Source of the DNA: a virus
IMG/VR virus record: IMGVR_UViG_3300022935_002487
Span: 1-21,930 of that record
Length of the DNA: 21,930 nt
Reading direction: 5' to 3' (one strand)
In this document: positions 17,737 to 21,930 of the stretch, piece by piece
How the letters are laid out: each line of letters starts with the position of its first letter
Numbering within the stretch: the stretch's first letter is position 1
The notes under the pieces: model-generated
The model's input: only the letters and a program-made list of their open reading frames with translations
Database searches by the model: none
What the model was told of the DNA's origin: nothing
Position numbers and translations under genes: made by a program

Positions 17737-20700
17737 TTGCGAGGTCGATCTCTCGATCACTCAAGCTGTCATTTCTGACTTCAACTGTCTCAGCCAAAAT
17801 CTGACGAGCAGCCTTCAATGACGCTTCCTTCTTGCAATCACCAAATACCCTAGAAATGAACTCCGACTCGCCTGCATCTTTACCCCCACCTGTTAGCTCA
17901 TAAGACTGAACCGTTACAGACTTCTTACCACGAGTCACAGCAACATACGCAAGCATACGCTCCTGCTCTGCCTTGAGCCTCTTCGCTTGCTCAGGATTAT
18001 CATGGACGATAGGGTCAAAGTCCTCTTTATCTGAAGGGAACTTACCTGCAACCATAGGCACAGTAAGGTGAGTGACCTCAAGACCTTTCCAACCATGAAT
18101 AGTATCAAGAGTTACTGCTTCAACGCCTTGGTCTTTGCTTTGCTTCATTGCAACCTGTGAAGAAATCTCCAAGTTTCTGAACTTCTCAAAGACACGTTCA
18201 AGACCCCCATCGTCAACTGCTTTTAAGAAGATGCTTCTTAGAGCAACTAAAGGAGCAAGAGCAAAGTCTACTGTCTTTAGCTCTTGGAGTTCTTCTTCTG
18301 AAGTAATCGTAGTAAGAGCATTCGCCATTTCATCAGCGTGGGTTTTTGACATACCCACGATCATGTCCTTTAGTGTACCACCAGGTCCTGCAAACTTACC
18401 CCCATCTTCAAAAGTCTTATTTCCTACAATGAGATCGAACAAAGAACTTGGGTCTTCGTGTCTTGCAACCAAAAGGTCGTCTACAAGAGAACAATAGCTA
18501 TTAGTCTCTTCTATTTGAGTCTCACCAAATAGACCCTCAGAGTTTTCACACACCTCAAGGCAAGACCCGACAATCACTAGCTCTCTAGCATTTGTCTTAT
18601 TCACGTCTTCCAAGTCTTCTAAGAAGAAGGATTCAAGTTGCTCCTTTGTGAGCCTCTTAAATTGTGCCTCAAGTTCTTCAAACTTTTTAGGGTTTTGAAG
18701 ATGACTCTTAAATACCCTCTGCACATCACGACCAAGATCGAACTTTAAGTCTCTGTGTAGGTTCAAGAAAGCACCATAGAACGAGCCAATAAAGTCGCTT
18801 GCCCCAATAGTCGTAGAACCAATACCCAAAGCTCTCAGAATCTTCTTTGTAGTTGGGTGTTTAAATGGATTCACAGGGCAAGTAAAGTTAATGTCTTTCT
18901 CTAAAAGCGAAAGAGCATAAGGGACAAGCTCTGCATTAGTACGACAAGCAACCCCATAATCTGAGGCTTTATAAATGTCCTCACTTGTACCTCGCTTCAC
19001 TCGATCAGCAAAAGCCCCTGCCGCATCATAAGGGCTTTGGTGATTTGTGTCTCTTGTAATAGAGTCAGAGCCGTTGTCCTGCTCTTGAAATACAGCCGTA
19101 CAGACCATACCTAAAGAACCTTCTTCTTCAGAAATGAGCTTGTTTGCCGCATCTACAATAGCCTTGGTAGAACGGAAGTTGACACCAAGAGTCATTACGT
19201 CAAAAGCACCCTCATTCTGAGTTGCTTTGCTTGAGAACTCAGAGCTTTGAGCACCACGAAATCCGTAGATACTTTGGTTCTCGTCACCAATAAAGGTAAT
19301 GCTTCTTCCATTGTCCATTACAGGGGCTTCAACAGGAACAGGGGGCTTATCCCCACCTCTCCCACCTGCTTCCATAGTGCCTGAAAGTAGACCAAAGAAA
19401 GCGTGTTGAACAGGGTTTAAGTCTTGAGCCTCGTCTACGATGATGTGCTTATACTGCTTCTGTAGCTGTTTTAGGTTCGTTTTACGAGAAAGCACCTTAA
19501 CAGCTTCAATAAGCATATCGTCAAAATCGGTAAGACCTTCCTCTGTCAGAATATGAGCATACGCCCCATAGACTTTAGCTTTGAGAATGAAGCTCTCGTC
19601 AATGTCAGGTCTATTCACTCTGTTGTAAGCCTCAGTTGGAGAAACCATATTAGCTTTACATTTCGTGATAAAAAGCTGAGCTTCTTTAGGGTTAATCTTA
19701 ACCTCTTCTTGACCCTCAACTTTGCTACCCCACCACATAGGTTTATCCACAGAAGCAGTCTTTTTCTGTTGGTAAAACGTATACTTGCCTGGATTTCCAC
19801 CAAAAGCTCTATTAAGAACTTTATCACCTCTTTCGGTATCAAGCTCTCGGTTTACCAAACCTATTTCTGTCGAAGTTAAATCCTTGTCATTAAGCAGCTT
19901 CTCTCTAATAGAAAAGAGTTCATCAACAATGCCTACCTCTTCTGCTTTAAGAAAACCCTTGTCTCGTCTGTACTTTTCGACAGCAATCAAAAGATTTAAA
20001 ACGCTGAGGTCATTTCTTTTTTGATTTTTTTGGATTGAGTCAATCTGATCGGCAAAAAGAGAAGTGCTTCTCACTTTAGACGAGTCGGGGGCTGTTTCTT
20101 TTACTAACGTAATCGCTCTTTTAATCAAACGGTCTAGTTCAAAGTCATCAGACACAAGAGTAGCGTCACCTGCTTGTGGGTGGAAACGATTCACTATTTC
20201 TTGAGCGATAGAGTGAGTCGTCCTACCAATCGCTGTGTGGCTCATCTGAGGAATCCTAGACCCTACAGCGTCTTTCACCTTTTCAGCTAAATCTTGAGCT
20301 GATTTCCTAGAGAAAGAAACAGCCATGATGTTGTAAGGAGTGACATCATCATTTTTACTTAAGAGGTGAGCAACTTTACCTGAGAGTACACGAGTCTTTC
20401 CTGAACCTGCACCCGCAGAAATAAGAGTCATACCTGTCTTTGAGCCAAGCATCGCATCTTCTTGATCTTTCGTAAGACCTAGCTCGACAGCTACTTCAGT
20501 CTTCAATTCCCCACCACGAATAAGAACGTCAGCGTCAGAAAGAATCGTAATGACCTCTTTTAAAGAAGCGTCAAGATCAGACTCATCTATAAGTTTCTGT
20601 TGCTGAATCGCCTTTTCTGAGTCAGTTAGAGCTTCGTTATCTTTAATCTCTTTGAGTTGTTCGGCAAGGCTCTTAGTTTCTGTTGCTTTCGCAACCTTTG

Positions 20701-21388
20701 CTGTGTTTGGGCTATACTCGTCAAGAGCCTTCTGTATAGCTGTTTTAAGAAGACGAGCATGAGTGCCTCTAATAGAGCAACCAGCTAGGCTGGTGAGGTT
20801 GCCTTTAGCGTCAACGAGACTTTTGAAGGGAGCTTTAAGTTTTGTTTCGAGAATATCTCTAGCTTCTCTAATGTCTGTAGAAGTAGCAAGCTCACAGAAA
20901 AGAACAGCAACAACCGAAGCAATTGTTATTTCCCTTGTGCTATTAAGAATACCTCTAACAGTACGCAGTTTAGCTCTGATGAGTTTTTGTTTTTGTTTAT
21001 TAAGGGTCGTGAAGAACATTTCCCCTAAGCTCTCAAAAGCAGCTTCACGCCTCTCTAGCTTGATGATCGCCTCTTTTAAGTCATTAAGAATTCTAACTAG
21101 GTCTTTAGCTCCTGTCATTTTCGCTTCTTCGATTAAAGCGTTATATACCAAGAGTGCCTTAAAAAGCACTAAGGCTTCTGTTTGGTCTTCTACAGAATAA
21201 TGTTTAGCAGGTCTTCCTTTAGTGAGCCAAATCTCAGCTTGTTTTGTGGTTATTCCTGCAAGCTCTACTACCTCATCAACATTTTGATTATCCCACAATA
21301 ATCTAGGAGACATATTATCATCTAAGCCGTCTAAGACTTTATCGTGGATTTCTAACCACTGTTTACTTGCTTCTTTTTTAATACTCAT
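17720..21388 (-). CDS. UvrD/Rep-like superfamily 1A helicase with long N-terminal extension
   Basis: The 1222-residue protein has the SF1A helicase motifs in order: motif I ISAGAGSGKTRVL (323-335), Ia AVSFSRKSAQDLAEKV, motif II IIVDEAQDLNPVQ (649-661), III FIGDENQSIYGFRGAQ (699-714), IV GVNFRSTKAIVDAA, V DTIHGWKGLEVTHLTVP (near 1098) and VI MLAYVAVTRGKK (near 1150). It should unwind DNA 3' to 5' using ATP. UvrD is about 720 residues. The excess is a 300-residue helical N-terminal region without known motif and a longer middle (about 400-600). Residues 36-72 (VDEVVELAGITTKQAEIWLT) look like a helix-turn-helix. No nuclease motif was seen. GAGG lies 8 nt from the ATG, and the gene follows the upstream gene by 5 bases. 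It converges on the zinc-ribbon gene with a 17-base overlap. Confidence 0.91.
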   Translation of the reverse strand: MSIKKEASKQWLEIHDKVLDGLDDNMSPRLLWDNQNVDEVVELAGITTKQAEIWLTKGRPAKHYSVEDQTEALVLFKALLVYNALIEEAKMTGAKDLVRILNDLKEAIIKLERREAAFESLGEMFFTTLNKQKQKLIRAKLRTVRGILNSTREITIASVVAVLFCELATSTDIREARDILETKLKAPFKSLVDAKGNLTSLAGCSIRGTHARLLKTAIQKALDEYSPNTAKVAKATETKSLAEQLKEIKDNEALTDSEKAIQQQKLIDESDLDASLKEVITILSDADVLIRGGELKTEVAVELGLTKDQEDAMLGSKTGMTLISAGAGSGKTRVLSGKVAHLLSKNDDVTPYNIMAVSFSRKSAQDLAEKVKDAVGSRIPQMSHTAIGRTTHSIAQEIVNRFHPQAGDATLVSDDFELDRLIKRAITLVKETAPDSSKVRSTSLFADQIDSIQKNQKRNDLSVLNLLIAVEKYRRDKGFLKAEEVGIVDELFSIREKLLNDKDLTSTEIGLVNRELDTERGDKVLNRAFGGNPGKYTFYQQKKTASVDKPMWWGSKVEGQEEVKINPKEAQLFITKCKANMVSPTEAYNRVNRPDIDESFILKAKVYGAYAHILTEEGLTDFDDMLIEAVKVLSRKTNLKQLQKQYKHIIVDEAQDLNPVQHAFFGLLSGTMEAGGRGGDKPPVPVEAPVMDNGRSITFIGDENQSIYGFRGAQSSEFSSKATQNEGAFDVMTLGVNFRSTKAIVDAANKLISEEEGSLGMVCTAVFQEQDNGSDSITRDTNHQSPYDAAGAFADRVKRGTSEDIYKASDYGVACRTNAELVPYALSLLEKDINFTCPVNPFKHPTTKKILRALGIGSTTIGASDFIGSFYGAFLNLHRDLKFDLGRDVQRVFKSHLQNPKKFEELEAQFKRLTKEQLESFFLEDLEDVNKTNARELVIVGSCLEVCENSEGLFGETQIEETNSYCSLVDDLLVARHEDPSSLFDLIVGNKTFEDGGKFAGPGGTLKDMIVGMSKTHADEMANALTTITSEEELQELKTVDFALAPLVALRSIFLKAVDDGGLERVFEKFRNLEISSQVAMKQSKDQGVEAVTLDTIHGWKGLEVTHLTVPMVAGKFPSDKEDFDPIVHDNPEQAKRLKAEQERMLAYVAVTRGKKSVTVQSYELTGGGKDAGESEFISRVFGDCKKEASLKAARQILAETVEVRNDSLSDREIDLAIKMFG

Positions 21389-21393
21389 TTCTA

Positions 21394-21831
21394 TTACCTC
21401 ATTCTGATGTGGAGATAGGTGCTAATGTCTTTAAGCTGATCTTTGGTCAACTCCACACCTCTGTAGGGGTTCATGTGAAAAGAATATTGAATACGATCAC
21501 CTGTACGATAATCCGTTTCCATTTCTGAAGAAATCCAATCAGAGTGTCTGCTCCCGTTTACTTCAGGGTGAGAGCTACTCCATTCTAACCAAGTAGCGAG
21601 AGGGTGTACTTCACGATCAATAAACTCAAGAAGCTCCTCAAACGAGTCGATCTTTTCTTCTGCGACAAGCTCAGATTGAGCTTCAGGGGCATAGTCCTCA
21701 TACTCGTCTTCGGGAGCAGGATATGTCTCTTGGTAGACAACAGCATGGAACATAGGTTTGCCTGCTGATTTCTCAAGACGGGCAACTCTGATTTGTAAGT
21801 CTCTAAGGACTTCGCTTGCTAATCGTTTCAT
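21394..21831 (-). CDS. Hypothetical protein with shared N-terminal helix
   Basis: The 145-residue protein has no recognised family. It begins MKRLASEVLRDLQIRVARLE, a basic amphipathic helix also found, with conservative changes, at the start of the membrane protein at 7235-8095. An acidic, Tyr-rich linker (APEDEYEDYAPEAQ, 39-52) follows. The C-terminal globular part has IDSFEELLEFIDREVHPLATWLEW and ends YRGVELTKDQLKDISTYLHI. The GGAG ribosome site lies within the end of the preceding gene. It is 5 bases upstream of the helicase gene and probably in one transcript with it. Confidence 0.68.
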   Translation of the reverse strand: MKRLASEVLRDLQIRVARLEKSAGKPMFHAVVYQETYPAPEDEYEDYAPEAQSELVAEEKIDSFEELLEFIDREVHPLATWLEWSSSHPEVNGSRHSDWISSEMETDYRTGDRIQYSFHMNPYRGVELTKDQLKDISTYLHIRMR

Positions 21832-21834
21832 TTC

Positions 21835-21930
21835 TTACGCTCCTAACGCTTCTCGAACATCATCAAAAGTGAGTGGGTTATTTCCGTCCCAACGAAGAGG
21901 GTTATCCCAATTAAAGCCGATGTCAAAGCT
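21835..21930 (-). CDS. C-terminal end of a gene running off the right edge
   Basis: The reverse strand from the window edge reads 31 codons to a TAA at 21837-21835. It includes GFNWDNPLRWDGNNPLTFDD and ends VREALGA. The tryptophan/asparagine-rich DNPLRWDGNNPL stretch is repetitive in character. This frame joins smoothly to the next gene, whose ribosome site (GGAG) lies in its last codons. Too little is visible to name a family. Confidence 0.6.
   Translation of the reverse strand, partial: SFDIGFNWDNPLRWDGNNPLTFDDVREALGA

Noticed and set aside
20763-21200. Plus-strand 145-codon frame inside the helicase gene.
   Set aside because: It is a Leu/Ser-rich shadow frame on the strand opposite a continuous 1222-residue helicase gene, with no motif or ribosome site.
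1-21930. tRNA genes or a prophage integration site.
   Set aside because: Gaps between genes are at most about 70 bases and none shows a cloverleaf. No integrase or direct attachment repeats were seen.

Overview
The window looks like a piece of a large tailed-phage genome (Caudoviricetes). It has tightly packed genes, mostly joined by ATGA or TAATG overlaps. It combines a lysis enzyme and a beta-helix virion protein with a near-complete phage replication and recombination set. All three stop codons are used normally, and many starts have clear GGAGG/AAGGAG ribosome sites, so the host is a bacterium using code 11. The host cannot be named from the sequence. No tRNA, integrase, transposase or CRISPR array was seen, and no gene-free stretch exceeds about 70 bases.

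Layout. (1) 1-2646, minus strand: in transcription order an amidase endolysin, a small three-HTH protein, a beta-helix virion protein and the start of a clamp-loader ATPase. (2) 2675-6776, plus strand: a short, divergent GroEL-type chaperonin, an unknown partner gene, then four overlapping genes that together make up one beta-class DNA methyltransferase cut into parts, with the catalytic part present twice. (3) 6778-8095, minus strand: a possible papain-fold protein and a two-TM membrane protein. (4) 8160-17736, plus strand: RuvC-like resolvase, RecA-like recombinase, a small membrane protein, the N-half of Rad50/SbcC ending at the zinc hook, Mre11/SbcD nuclease, a Cas4-like Fe-S PD-(D/E)XK nuclease, a coiled-coil protein, a DnaN-like sliding clamp, the C-half of Rad50/SbcC, a Cys-rich protein, an unknown protein, a degenerate metallopeptidase-like protein, MazG-like pyrophosphohydrolase and a zinc-ribbon protein. 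(5) 17720-21930, minus strand: a 1222-residue UvrD-like helicase with a 300-residue N-terminal extension, an unknown protein and the end of another gene.

How it fits together. Region 4 and the clamp loader form a recombination-coupled replication module: end processing (Mre11, split Rad50, Cas4-like nuclease), strand exchange (RecA), branch resolution (RuvC), processivity (clamp and loader), unwinding (UvrD-like) and nucleotide pool cleaning (MazG). The methyltransferase parts would modify phage DNA.

The most unusual items are: the disassembled methyltransferase with two catalytic subunits that differ almost only in the presumed target-recognition stretch; the short chaperonin lacking two of the ATPase aspartates; the split Rad50 whose C-half carries no zinc hook; a shared N-terminal peptide on two unrelated minus-strand proteins; and a set of TATA-like boxes at a near-constant distance from start codons.
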